In this document: positions 1-10,879 of the stretch, piece by piece
How positions within the stretch are numbered: position 1 is the first letter of the stretch
Layout: every line of letters begins with the position of its first letter
Origin: Rosa chinensis
Taxonomy: Eukaryota > Streptophyta > Magnoliopsida > Rosales > Rosaceae
DNA length: 64,000 nt
Assembly: GCF_002994745.2 (NCBI RefSeq)
Contig: NC_037094.1
Coordinates: 43,041,139 to 43,105,138 of the forward strand
Direction: 5' to 3'
Program-made: the position numbers and the translations under genes
Notes under the pieces: model-generated
What the model was told of the DNA's origin: nothing
Database searches by the model: none
The model's input: the letters and a program-made list of their open reading frames with translations, nothing else

Positions 1-161
1 TGCAATTTGTAGACAAGTCAAATGGTTGCATAAATTTACATGTGTAAGTTTCCTTAGTTTAATTGCATTGTTGTGACTCTGTAAGGCAGCAAATTACATA
101 ATAGTCAAGTCATGGGGCAGCATATATATTCCTCTTCTTCTGGGGGCAAAACCGATGAACA

Positions 162-163
<2 letters not shown>

Positions 164-228
<65 letters not shown>
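164..228. repeat. (GT)n-(TA)n microsatellite
   Basis: A run of GT repeats passes directly into TA repeats. It forms the left flank of the inverted-repeat element that follows. The short peptides predicted across it are simple-repeat translations and not genes. Confidence 0.95.
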
Positions 229-624
229 CAGATCCTATCCAGAGCGAGGCATCGCTTTGAAATTTCAGAGCGAGGTTAGGGTTTAGGGTCACTTTTCGGT
301 CTCATATCCACATCTCAACCGTTCAGTTTTTAGGTACTAATGTATAGATCATCTCTGCAAAATTTCAACGAAATTGATGGTCTTTAAGGTATCTAACTCG
401 CTTAAACCAATGGACGAACTGAATCTGTCCAACCTGAACCGTACTAGCTTTAAGGCAGTTATCAATGCCTTAACGACCATCAATTTGGCTGAAATTTTGT
501 AGACATGATCTATGCACTAGTACCTAGAAACTGAACGGTTGAGATGTGGATATGCGACCGAAAAGTGACCCTAAACCCTAACCTCGCTCTAAAATTTCAA
601 AGCGATGCCTCGCTCTGGATAGGA

Positions 625-630
<6 letters not shown>
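227..630. mobile_element. MITE with ~165-bp inverted repeats inside a TA microsatellite
   Basis: The left arm (227-390) and right arm (about 466-630) are near-perfect reverse complements, both starting TACAGATCCTATCCAGAGCG. The centre is only about 75 bases and non-coding. The element is embedded in a TA microsatellite: TA repeats flank both ends (to 228 and from 629). This is the insertion style of Micron-type MITEs. The TA context hides any target-site duplication, so the superfamily cannot be assigned. Confidence 0.85.

Positions 631-675
<45 letters not shown>
629..675. repeat. (TA)n microsatellite
   Basis: About 23 TA units form the right flank of the MITE. Presumably this is the other half of the microsatellite into which it inserted. 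Confidence 0.95.
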
Positions 676-678
<3 letters not shown>

Positions 679-1063
679 GCTGTTGAGCAAATGAAAAAAA
701 TTCACTAGGGGCAGCAGCCCCCACTCGTCCCAACGTGCGTCCGCCAGTGCTTGCCGGTAGTTTAGAACTCATCAATCACTAGTTCAAAATTATAACTTCA
801 AGCAGTAAAGTCATGAAGAGGTTTAGAATTCACAAGTTCACAGCTAGGTACGAAAATAAATGGCAAAGAGATCTAACTATTGGAAAACCAGGGTTTACTT
901 ACCTCGACTGTTCAAATTGCACAATAAAAAACTAAGGGAAAAGTACAAAAAAAAATATCCGACCTTTGAAGGTCATTTCAAATAAATACCTCATCTATAA
1001 AATCTTTCAAATAAATACCTAAGCTATTCTTAAACCTACAGAATCTCAAGGAAAAGACTTTAG

Positions 1064-1254
1064 TACATTAATGTACCGATACATCAAGTAAACTAGTTCA
1101 ATACAGAGGTAGACTAGCTTGGTACAAAGGTAGACTAACTCGGTACAAAAGTAGACTAACTCCATGCAGAAGTAGACTAGTCTACCCATGTACTGAGTTA
1201 GTCTACCTCTGTATTGAGTTAGTCTACTTGATGTATAGGTACATTAATGTACCG
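1064..1254. repeat. Palindromic element with internal ~21-bp repeats
   Basis: The ends TACATTAATGTACCGATACA and its imperfect reverse complement (ending at 1254) enclose repeated units containing GTAGACTAACTC plus a spacer. Units on the left arm read in one direction and those on the right arm in the other. The whole segment could fold into one long hairpin. It has no coding capacity. It resembles a foldback/MITE-type element, but I see no target-site duplication. Confidence 0.75.
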
Positions 1255-1860
1255 TAACGATCCAGATTTGAGATATTTGAAATTTGAAACTTGGGTTTAC
1301 AATTTCTGTTTCTTATATGGGTTTTAGAAGTTTAATCCCGACATGCTTTATTGATATGGGAAAAAAGGGTTTGTGGTTAGGGTTTCAATCTGATATGGGT
1401 TTTAGAAGTTTTGAAATCTTCTACGTTATAGGTTGCAGAAACATGCTTTAATCCCAACACAACAAAGTACAATATAAAACAATGTTGTTACCCTTTCCAG
1501 AAACATGTCTTTTCTATTCTGACTCCTGTTTTTGTCGCATATGATAGATTTAGCTTCTACTTTTTGTGTCATACTTATCGAATCACAAGAATTGTGAACA
1601 ATAGCCTGCAACTGTATACCACTAATACTTTTTAAAGTACAAATTGTTGTCTGTTTGTGAAGGATTGACCCTTAAAGTAGGAGATTAAAGTAAGGTGGTG
1701 CATGTGAAAGTTGTTGGGGATAATGAATGAGGGTTTTAATATTGTTGTAGTTATGGTTTTGATATAGTTGTTGTTGGATGTGGTCCTTGTTTGTCTTGTT
1801 TGCCCACTTAGCAGTGTTTTTATAAGTGTCCTATTGTTGGGTAATAACTGACAGGCTATT
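1255..1860. other. Intergenic stretch, no gene seen
   Basis: A+T-rich sequence with a short direct duplication (the phrase TATGGGTTTTAGAAGTTT near 1315 and again near 1394). It probably includes the 5' part of the MULE that follows. I found no left terminal inverted repeat for that element. Confidence 0.5.
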
Positions 1861-1918
1861 GTGTTGTTGTTGTTGTTTTTTTTTTTTTCCCATGTAGATG
1901 GCCCTGATTACTTCACAA

Positions 1919-4900
1919 TGAAGATATATCATGGGGGTAACATACTTGGAAACAAGTACATTGGTGGGAAGATATCCTTCTATGATTATGTAGACAATGA
2001 TAGGATGTCGTTGACCGATCTAGATAACATGGTCCAAGGGTTGAACCCAGATTATGCAGGTACTAGGATTGATTATTGGTGGAGTATAGGAACAAAAGAT
2101 GATGCTTTCACAAAAATAGATTCGGATGCGGATGTGTGCACTATGCTATGTTGTGTACCCGAAGTGAGATTGGTTGTTGTGTACTTAGATCATATTCATG
2201 AAGGTGATGAGAGCTTGGGTGAAGATGAAATCTATATATATCCAGCTGGTTTTGATATGTTCAGTCAGTCCGGATCTACTGGAGTTGTGATTGAAGAGCT
2301 CCCTGATGAGCCGAGAAAGAAGGCTACATGTGTGATTGAGGAACCAAAGCTGGCTATTTGTGAGACAACAAAACCAAGGTAGCAAGGTATAGTCATCAAA
2401 GAACCTAAAGTCTCCATCCCAACTCAAGGCAGCAAAGTGGCTGAAACAGATCCAAAAGATAAGGGTAAAGGAAAGATGTACCCCGAGTCCGGTCTTGTAG
2501 CAAAGAGTGTTGATGGTGTAAGTCGTCTAGATGAAGAGATGCTTCAAGATATAGATATTCTAGATTATATGCAATCATTTGGGTTCCACCCTGAACAAGA
2601 AGATGAAGTGGATAACAATGAGAGTGATGAGGATGATGAATACATACCCGCTACTGAAGATGATGAATATGATCAGTATGGTGTTGATGACGACGATTGG
2701 TTGGAGGAAGCTGATATAGGGTTTGAGGTTAATGACAATGGTGAATGGGTTGGACCAAGTAAAGAAGTTGTTAAGAATGTGGAGATGGAAAGTGGAAAAG
2801 AGTTTGAAGATCATACAGATATGTTTGGATCAGCCGAGTCCGATGAAGAGAGATTGTGGCCTGCTTTGAATTCTGATGGTGAAGAGGAAGTACCATTCCC
2901 TGAGTTTAATCCAGAAACAGATATGAAGGACCCGGTCTTCAAGAAAGGGATGATATTTGGTAGCACTGCCATTTTGAGAGAGGCTATAAGGGAGAGAGCT
3001 ATTAGAGATGGTTGGGAGATATATTTTATCAAAAATGACTGGAAAAGGGTGAGGGCTATATGCAAGTCCCAAGACTGTCAATTCGAGCTCTATTCATCTA
3101 GGATGCAACATGAGGAATCACTTATGATCAAGACTTATGAGCCACAACACAAGTGCACGAGAGTCTTTGATAACAGCATGCTCAGTGCTAAGTATTGAAC
3201 TAAGTGTCTCATGGAAAGGATCAAGCTGAATAGTGGCTGGAAGATAGGTATCCATTCTAATCTCTTCATGTTTTTGTTTGGTTACCGTTTGTTGTGTAGT
3301 TTTCAAATTTTTTTGACAAGTTTGGCTGCTTCAAGTTGGAAATTATAGTGCCTCCCAATTCCTAATTTTTTGTCTTGTTTCCTTTTTTTTTTTGGTTTTT
3401 GCAAATTTTGGTTGGTTGCAGCAAGTTGCAGGTGTTATATGATTTTGCACATTCCTAGGTTCTTATGTGAAAAGCTTGTTTCAATTGTATAATTTTAGAG
3501 TGATTAAAACATTCATGTTTGTATTTTTGCTTGTTTTAGAGTAATTAACCAGCTAATGCTTCAGTTTTGGAGTGATTAAGCATTCATGTTTGTATTTTTG
3601 CTTGTTTTAGAGTAATTAACCAGCTACTACTTCAGTTTTGGAGTACAGTTTTTTTTGTACTGTTTAAACAAAAATACTTTTTTTGCTTGTTTTGCTTGCT
3701 TCAATGGTTGTTGATCCTTGGTTTGGTTTTTTTTTTTTTTTTTTTTTTTTTTCGGTTACAGAATCCTTGGCTCAAACTATGTCTTCAGAAGTTAGAGTAA
3801 GGGTCTCCAAGCAGATGGCTTATCTAGTAAAGAAAGCAGTCCTTTTGGTGTTGGAGGGAACCATCATGGAGCAGTATGCCAGACTTCGAAATTATGCGAA
3901 TAAGCTTAAAAGGGTGGACCCTTCTACAACCGTTGACATAAAATGTGATTTCAGCAAGGGAGATAGCCTTCCAATCTTCAAGAGGATGTATATCTGTCTT
4001 GGAGCTCTAAAAAAATGGATTTAAAACTGGATATAGGTCTCTGATTGGGCTAGACGGTTGCCATTTGAGGTCTGCATATGGGGGTCAGCTCTTGACAACT
4101 GTTGGCATTGATGCCAACAACACTTCATGGGTGATTGCCTACGCAATGGTAGAGATGGAAAGCAAAGACTCGTGGATTTGGTTCCTAGAGCTTCTGTGCA
4201 AAGACCTGAGTATACTTGAGGATGGAGTAAGTTGGACTTTCATCAGTGATAAGCAAAAGGGTTTAATCCCTGCCTTTGAAGAAGTGGTTCCATTGGCCAA
4301 GATTAGATTTTGTGTGTGCCATATGTGGACAAATTTTACGAAGCTGTTTCCGAGAAAGGTACTAAAGGATCAAATGTGGAGATGTGCAAAGTCAACTACA
4401 CTTCCTTACTTTGTAAAGGAAATGGAGGAGATGAAGGCTTTGGATAATGAAGCGTACAAGTGGATGACACGTAAGTTTTCGAGTTTACAAAGTTGCTGAT
4501 TTTTTTGTTTTTGTTTTTTTTTTTTGCTAAGTTGACCCATATCAAGACTAATGGCTGCTGCTGCTTGTTTTGTAGATAAGGATAGGCCTCCACAGCATTG
4601 GTGTAGAGCACACTTCGACACTTGGTCGAACTGTGACATTATGATCAACAACTTATGTGAAAGCTTCAACTCGTTCATTTTTTATGGTAGAGCAAAACCA
4701 CCAGTGAGTATGTTCGAGGAAATGAGAGTGAAGCTAATGAAGATAAACCTAATAAGAAAGGATAAGATGCAAGCAATGGTGGGAAATCTGTGCCCCAAGC
4801 CTAGACAAGTACTAGAAAAGAACAAAATGAAGGCTACTTCATATTGCATTTCTACCGGGAATGGTGGTGACCAAGTGGAGGTGGAGACTTTTGAAGGAAC

Positions 4901-5946
4901 AAAGAGTGTGGTCAACCTTACTGCAAGGACCTGCACATGCCGAATGTGGGACTTAAGTGGTGTTCTATGCAAGCACGTTGTCTCAGCAATATACAACAAC
5001 AGGGCAGATCCGGAAGACTTTGTTGCAGATTGCTACTTAAAAAAGACGTACCTTAACTTTTACAGCAATTTGATCAAGCCGGTTAACGGAATGGAGATGT
5101 GGACTAGGAGTGAAGAACCACCAATTCTGCCTCCACAGTATTTTAGACAGCCTGGACGGCCACGAACAAAGAGGATTAGAGATTTATCGGAGAAGTTGGC
5201 TGCACAGGGAACAAAGCTTGGAAGAGTTCAGCGGTCGTTGAAGTGTAGCAATTGTCAAAGAGTTGGCCACAACGTGAAGACATGTCACTGACATCTTCCA
5301 CCAAAAGATAAGTAAGCTGCAAATGTGAACAAGAAAAGGAAGCTCAACAATGGAGAAGGAAGTTCATCTAAAAAAGCCCAGGTAATTCTTTTTTTTCTGC
5401 ATATGTTTAGTGTACTTTTTCAAATTATTTTGTTTATGGGGCAGCTTGTTTATGTTTCTGTTTTAAGGTTGATCCCATAATTTTTTTGCAGCCTAAACCT
5501 GGAAGAAAGCCACCATTGAGTAAGAATGACTTGAGGAAAAACCATCTAAAAGTGGTAGAATATCAAAGGGTATGAAACATGGATTTTAGCTTGTAAACTT
5601 TTTATGTATTTGTTGATGAATAGGTCTGTGATTGGGCTAGTGATGCTTTGCTTTTGATATGAATGTGTTGACAATTATATTCTTGTTTCTGATTTTTTTG
5701 TGAGTGTAGAAGAAGATGGCTGCATTGAAGGCATCTAGAAAAGCTACTGCTGCCACCCTTGCTAACTCTACCAAAGATGCTGCTGCCACCACAAAATCTA
5801 AGTCCACTAAAGCTGCTGCTGCTACCACATCTACCTCAGCAACCACGAGGCCTTCGACATCAAGTAAAGCATCAAAACGCCAAACTCCAACACCTTCCAG
5901 ATCATCTCAAAGGATTAGGCAGAATTCCAAGCAAGGGGGAAAGTAG
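1919..5946 (+). pseudogene. MuDR-like (MULE) transposase, degenerate
   Basis: A multi-exon Mutator-like transposase relic. From the N-terminus: a PB1-like domain (from ATG 1919, starting MKIYHGG), a long acidic linker rich in D/E, the MuDR DNA-binding domain (about 2930-3198), the MULE DDE-type core (3760-4470 and 4578 on, with GLDGCHLR, the ISDKQKG aspartate, an FCVCHMW C..H motif and NNLCESFN), a SWIM zinc finger (CTCRMW...CKH, about 4925-4980), a CCHC knuckle (CSNCQRVGHNVKTC) and a basic Ala/Thr/Ser-rich tail (5716-5946). Likely introns are 3247-3759, about 4472-4577, 5382-5491 and about 5572-5709. Lesions: TAG at 2380-2382 with the frame open on both sides, TGA at 3196-3198, a one-base frameshift near 4010-4016, and TGA at 5289-5291. 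The element cannot encode an active transposase. Confidence 0.9.
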
Positions 5947-6359
5947 GAGGAAGTTTGGGAAATGATAAGCAAGCCCTAACATTTTTTGTGCAACCTTGGT
6001 GTATGCTACCTAGGTTGCTAGCTCTAATTTTTTAGGAGGATGATTACAGCTATTTGAAATGCAAACATTTGAGATGTTTTAAACATTTGGGCTGCTTATT
6101 TTGTTGGATTTTAAGAAAGTTTGATGTTGTTATAAGATCAAATGTAGAATTGGTGCTTCAAGTCAATAGCATGTTGTTAAAAATGTAGATTGGTTCATTT
6201 GAAGTATATGTTGTTACTTTGATCATTTACAGGTCAAATGTTATTACTTTGATAAGCCATTCTGCAAATACATTATTTTGGGCGGGAGGATACAAGTTTA
6301 CAAGTATTTAGGTCTTCTTTGGCCGGAAAATGGGGTGCTTAATAGAACTTGGAGCTGTG

Positions 6360-6582
6360 ATAGAGCCAGGGTCAGTTTGGAAAATTCGCCTCCATGTGGG
6401 CCCCACCTGTGCTGAGTTGGATCGCCACGTCAGTAGCTAAACAGCTGAAATTAACGGAATCATAACGGATGGACCTTTTGGATGAGAAATGATAGTGTGG
6501 GGGTGTTTTTGACGAAATTGAAAGTCAGGGGACTGAATTGATGTTGGTCCCATACCACAGGGTACTAAACAGTATTTAGCCC
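6360..6582. mobile_element. MULE-type terminal region (right TIR candidate)
   Basis: Read on the minus strand from 6582, the end is GGGCTAAATACTGTTTAGTA. This closely resembles the terminus of the MULE-type MITE at 59981, and it also carries a similar CCACGTCAG phrase. It is a plausible right end for the MULE upstream. A matching left terminus is absent or lies outside the window, so the pairing is inferred. Confidence 0.5.
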
Positions 6583-6665
6583 TTATTTTTTATTAAAACT
6601 TTGGTATATACTTTGAGTTCTAATATATATATATATATATTTTAGGCCCCAGCAAGGAACAAGTT

Positions 6666-7046
6666 TTGGCTCCACTGCTTAGATCCATAATTACGCATGT
6701 TCGAAGAAATTGCGGTTTGAAGTCTACCACAGATGAGCCTACAAGCATTTCTCAGGATAATGCTACTTGCATTGAACAAATGAAGCAAGGCTGCATCAAA
6801 GGCAACAACACTAAGCATATATTGCTCAAATTCTTTGATAATCAGCAACAACAGACTCTCCTCAAGATCAAAGTGAACCAGGTTCGATATGAGGACAACG
6901 TGGCAGGCTTGTTCACTAAGTCATTACCTAAATCCACTTTCGAGAAACATGTTACTAGCATTGGTTTGCGGAAGTTATCCGAACTCTCAGGATCATACTC
7001 ATCAGGGGGATATGCAGACATTAGGGGGAGATGTCTACATATATAG
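6666..7046 (+). pseudogene. Ty1/copia RNase H C-terminal fragment
   Basis: The translation has the copia RNase H signature: QDNATCIEQMKQGC, then KGNNTKHI, then EDNVAGLFTKSLPKSTFEKH and IGLRKL. Only the last part of the polyprotein remains; gag, integrase and most of reverse transcriptase are missing upstream. The frame ends at 7044-7046, inside the start of the adjoining LTR, as usual for copia elements. A purine tract (AGGGGGAGA) precedes the LTR as its polypurine tract. Confidence 0.85.
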
Positions 7047-7382
7047 TCTCGAAATGTGAACGGTGTGATGTACTCTTTTTCTCCTTTGACTGAGGTTATT
7101 TTTGTCCCACTGGGTTTTTGTTACTCAGCAAGGTTTTTGATGAGACAACGAGAAGGGCACCGACATTTGGGCGACACAAGGGAGAGTATTTAAGGACACC
7201 TAGATTATGTGTCTGGCTCAAACTCTAGTAACTTGTTTAAGTTGTAATAGGGTTGATTCTATTAGATATCTACAAGATGTTTCATTCAATATAAGATTAC
7301 TTGTAATCCTCTATATAAAGAGCCTCTATTATCAATGGAATACATAATTCATTCTCCCAAATTCTCTTTGTTGTTCCCTACA
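7032..7382 (+). mobile_element. Ty1/copia 3' LTR
   Basis: This 351-bp LTR begins TGTCTACATATATAG directly after the polypurine tract and ends CCCTACA, giving TG...CA termini with short inverted TGT/ACA ends. It carries a TATA box (CTATATAAAG, 7311-7320). The 5' LTR and most of the internal region are absent, so the element is a 5'-truncated remnant. Confidence 0.8.
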
Positions 7383-7795
7383 TCTCTTTTCCTAAAACAA
7401 GTAGCCAAAATGACTTTTTAGCTACTGTGGCTAAAAAGATGCTCTTACACTACTTGAAGAATAACTAGACTTAAGCTACAATGAAAAGGTAATTAAAAGT
7501 AAATCTCAAAGTAAATGTAAAAATATATATATCCTTAAAATATCTTAAATAATGAATTATCAAAGATTATGAATCTATATTAAATGACATGATAATGCAT
7601 TTGATGTTATCCCATATGCTCCAGCATCAAGCTCCCTGGTTGGAAAGAATTTGCCTGAGCCATTGTTGATTAAAGCAAATCCTGACAAAGTTATGAATTA
7701 CTTCAGATATTTTCTTGAGCCTCTAACTTGCAGTTGAATTCTTTCTTTCCAAATAAATAGATATTTAGAATTTTGTTTAATCTTGCCTCCAAAAA
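7383..7795. other. Intergenic stretch between copia and gypsy remnants
   Basis: A+T-rich, with no reading frame or repeat structure I can assign. The gypsy 5' LTR starts abruptly near 7800 without its first ~300 bases, so an old deletion junction lies here. Confidence 0.5.
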
Positions 7796-8887
7796 TTTTC
7801 TTGAGCTTGAGTTTCCATTTTGGGAAATATTTTCTCTCTCTTCGGTCTCAAGCTTGGTTTCGCCTCTCCACTTCGCCGACGTCGTTCTCCCTCATTCGGC
7901 CGCCTCTAGACGCGATTCAAAGTGGTTTCTCTTCACCTCATCCTCCTCTACACATCTGTGGAAGCCATAGAGCGTGGTCGAGCTGTAGTGGGCACTGCAA
8001 GGCCGAGAAGAAGCTGCGGTGGAGCTGAAATTGCTTTGATCGGAGTCGGCGATTCTGGCCACCTTTGCAAGTGATTCTTGGGGGCTTTTGTAGCCCAGAG
8101 GACGTAGAAGCTTTCTCCTAGGGTGGCTTGCTTCGATTCAACTTGTGGAGATCGAATTTTGGAGTTTGGGATTATAGGGTTCATCGGAATTCAAAGCTTT
8201 CGAGGTAAATTCGGGCCAAATGGCTTTGATACAGACTTTGTGCCAGTTATGAATGTTGTAATTGGAGTTGAGATGAAGAACTTTTGTGTTGGGAGTTTTG
8301 CCAAATTCTGACTTTGGGCCAGCGCCGGCGCCGCCACCGTGGCGGTGTTTTCCGGCAGGTTCCGGCCACCACTGGGGTAGTTTCTGCTCCTCATTATGAT
8401 CTACTCATCGATATAAGCGTTTCGATATGTAGATTGTAATTTTTGGAGATTCTATGAGCATGTTAGGGGCTTTACAGTTTCGGACTGTTCGATTATTCGA
8501 TCCTTGAGGATTCGAGTGTTCGATCGACTTGTGGATTTGACATATCGATCGTAGAAGTATTCCGGAGACTGTGGGTAGTCTAAGTTGTGGTTTTGCCTCG
8601 ATTGGCGTCACTTTAGGGATTTTAGTTCAAAACGGGGGTTTCAAACTTTAATCACTTTGTGATTCGTGCACTGAATCAAGACCCTATGTGTTCAGGTGCT
8701 TGTTGACTTGTTGATCGGATTGCGGTGATTGTGCTTGTTTTGGTTAGCATGTGAAGACGCAGCGGGAATTTCGAGGTGATTAAATCTCACGATATTCGTT
8801 ATGAGCATAATTACCATATGGTCTTGGAGTTATTAGGTTAACTATGACTATAGTTGGTATTAGTGACATTCCTGAGTGGATGACTAC

Positions 8888-8922
<35 letters not shown>

Positions 8923-9097
8923 AATATATGTGAAATATATATTGGTGGTTTCGTTGTGATGTGAGCAATATTTGAAATGAGTTCATTATTGCTTGAGAAT
9001 GGTGAAATTGTGTATTGAGCTGTGATTGTGTTGAGATACCATAGGTCTAATATGACCGTCTTAATTGAGATTTAAGATATGGTAAAACTTGTGTAGG

Positions 9098-9500
9098 AAT
9101 ATCTGTGTGATGAATCGATGACATTAGTGTGATGAATCCTTGTGTGATGACCGGTGAAATCTGTGTGATGAGTTGGAATTACTATATGTGTGATGACCGG
9201 CGAAATCTGTGTGATGATCGCTATCTGTGTGATGACCGATGAAATCTGTGTGATGATCGCTATCTGTGTGATGACTGGCGAAATCTGTGTCATGATTAGT
9301 AGAACGATGACTATCTGTGTGATGACCTGTGAAATATGTGAGATGAGTTGGAATTGTTATCTGTGTGATGATTGGCGAAATCTATGTGATGATTATTAGA
9401 ACGATGACTATCTGTGTGATGACCTGTGAAATCTGTGTGATGAGTTGGAATTGCTATCTGCATGATGACCGGTGAAATCTGTGTGATGATCAGTGTGATG
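9098..9500 (+). repeat. LTR minisatellite, ATCTGTGTGATGA units
   Basis: Degenerate tandem units built on ATCTGTGTGATGA plus CCGGCGAA or TCGCT, combining to about 39 bp. The same array recurs at 14126-14475 and 53318-53585 in the sister LTRs with different copy numbers, so it is part of the LTR family and expands and contracts. It is not a CRISPR array: units are contiguous and degenerate. Confidence 0.9.
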
Positions 9501-10126
9501 ACTGCTCGGTAGCAGAGTTGAATTGTTATTAAGTTAACAAAGATCGAGAGGACTATTGTGATGGTCGGAGCTACCTACGAATGCCAGAGTGTGGGGTTAT
9601 GATAATTGCTATGACTTAAATTGCTTGTCTTAATGTGACCTCCTGAACTAAAACTGTACGCAAGGGTTACTATGAATTGTTTTGCTTGTTTTGGAATTGT
9701 GATTGCCTTGTTTTCTTCTTGATTTCATTGATTGATCTTAAAAGCTATAGTGATGACGATTGTGCTCTGTGTGAGGATAGGAATGTGATTCGTTGTTTTC
9801 ACCTTTGATGTCATGTTGATAACAAAAGCTTCCGATAGGAAGGAAATGAGTGTGATCTTTGTGACTCGCCGTTGTGCGTCAAAGGATTTCCAAACAATAT
9901 TTGAGGAGGTTTTGTTTGACTGGAATTTGTGTAATTGAATGCTAGGTTGAGAATCTGAGCAAGTGATTTTAGTCACGAGTTTACCTACGTAAGCATGAGA
10001 TAGAAGATTATGAAACAGATGGTTGTAGTTGTGAGTTATGTGCTTATCGTGGTTAGGTTAAGGTGACTTAAGAATGTGTTTCTGTTTTGTGGTTTTGAGT
10101 TTACTCATACGCGCTTGCAAAAGCTT

Positions 10127-10153
10127 ACCGGGTTTGTTGTGTGGCAACCCGGT
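10127..10153 (+). promoter_or_regulatory. Conserved LTR hairpin
   Basis: ACCGGGTT and AACCCGGT pair around an 11-base loop. The same stem is kept at 16904-16930 and 54219-54245 in the other two LTRs, although neighbouring bases have changed. Conservation of both arms suggests an RNA or DNA structure with a role in the element, for example 3'-end formation or packaging. The function is inferred only. Confidence 0.6.
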
Positions 10154-10530
10154 GCACCATTCAAACGGTGTAGGGGTTAATCCTGCAGGTAAGGGTAATC
10201 GTGGCTGAACCTGAGTTGGCGTGCTGGCAGCATTACGGTAGGAATCCAATTTTATGACTTTACCGTTATAAAGACTTCCGCTTGTAGTGAGCTCTGAGGA
10301 GCATTTATGTTTTATTTTGTTGTTGAAAATTTAATTTGTAAGCTTGTGTAATATATAACTCTGTGGAGTGAGTGCATTTTAACTTTGAGGTTTCAGGGCA
10401 TTAATATGTGCTTGGTTTAAAGGGAAAAAATTTACAGGTATTTTGTATTGATGACTGAACGATCACTCATATATAATTATGGGAGTGTATATCGATTTTT
10501 ATTTGTGTTAAAAATTAGGGGGTGTGATAG

Positions 10531-10545
10531 TTTGGTATCAGAGCG
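10531..10545 (+). other. Primer-binding site, tRNA-iMet type
   Basis: TTTGGTATCAGAGC follows the LTR end directly. TGGTATCAGAGC is the standard plant LTR-retrotransposon primer site complementary to the 3' end of initiator tRNA-Met. It fixes the element as plus-oriented and 10529 as the LTR boundary. Confidence 0.9.
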
Positions 10546-10879
10546 TAAGGTACATATTTGGTGATAATTAGTACTACTCGAGTGATGGCCCGTCTGCAGC
10601 GGATCCCTATCATATAGTCATTGGGTATGTAGTGAGCGTTAGGATGTGAGTCGTCAGGGTAGTGTCGGCTCAGGGGATGAAGTGTAGGAGCTAGATGTAG
10701 CTTCTTTGAGTTAAAGACTTTTGAGGAATGATTACCTTTAGATTTAACTCTGGTTGACGTAGGGGATGGAATTGTATCCTCTGACGTAGGGTTGTGGTTG
10801 ATTGAGTCATAGCGTTGACTTCTACTTGTCTTTGAGAGTTATACAGGTATTAACCACATGTTGCTATGCTTGTTAGGTG

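Larger units (their letters stand above)
7800..10529 (+). mobile_element. Ty3/gypsy 5' LTR, 5'-truncated
   Basis: This aligns along its length with the LTRs at 12212-17304 and 51717-54617: the same Cys/Ser-codon-like GC patch, the GTGTGATGA minisatellite, the CCGGGTT hairpin and the same 3' end. It lacks the first ~300 bases present in the other two. It ends GTGTGATA at 10529 (CA decayed to TA) and is followed at once by the primer-binding site, which makes it the 5' LTR. Confidence 0.85.

Noticed and set aside
110..292. Minus-strand frame encoding runs of Tyr-Ile and His-Thr
   Set aside because: A translation of the TA/GT microsatellite; similar frames at 578-775, 8780-8986 and 13805-13990 were dropped for the same reason.
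7773..8311. Short plus-strand frames before the gypsy gag
   Set aside because: They fall in the truncated 5' LTR and are not conserved in the other two LTR copies.
9190..9399. Repetitive peptide frame (ICVMTGEICVM-like)
   Set aside because: A translation of the LTR minisatellite, not a gene; likewise 14187-14430 and 53342-53602.
9098..9500. CRISPR-like periodic repeats
   Set aside because: Units are contiguous, degenerate and lack unique spacers, and they recur inside three LTR copies of a plant retrotransposon.
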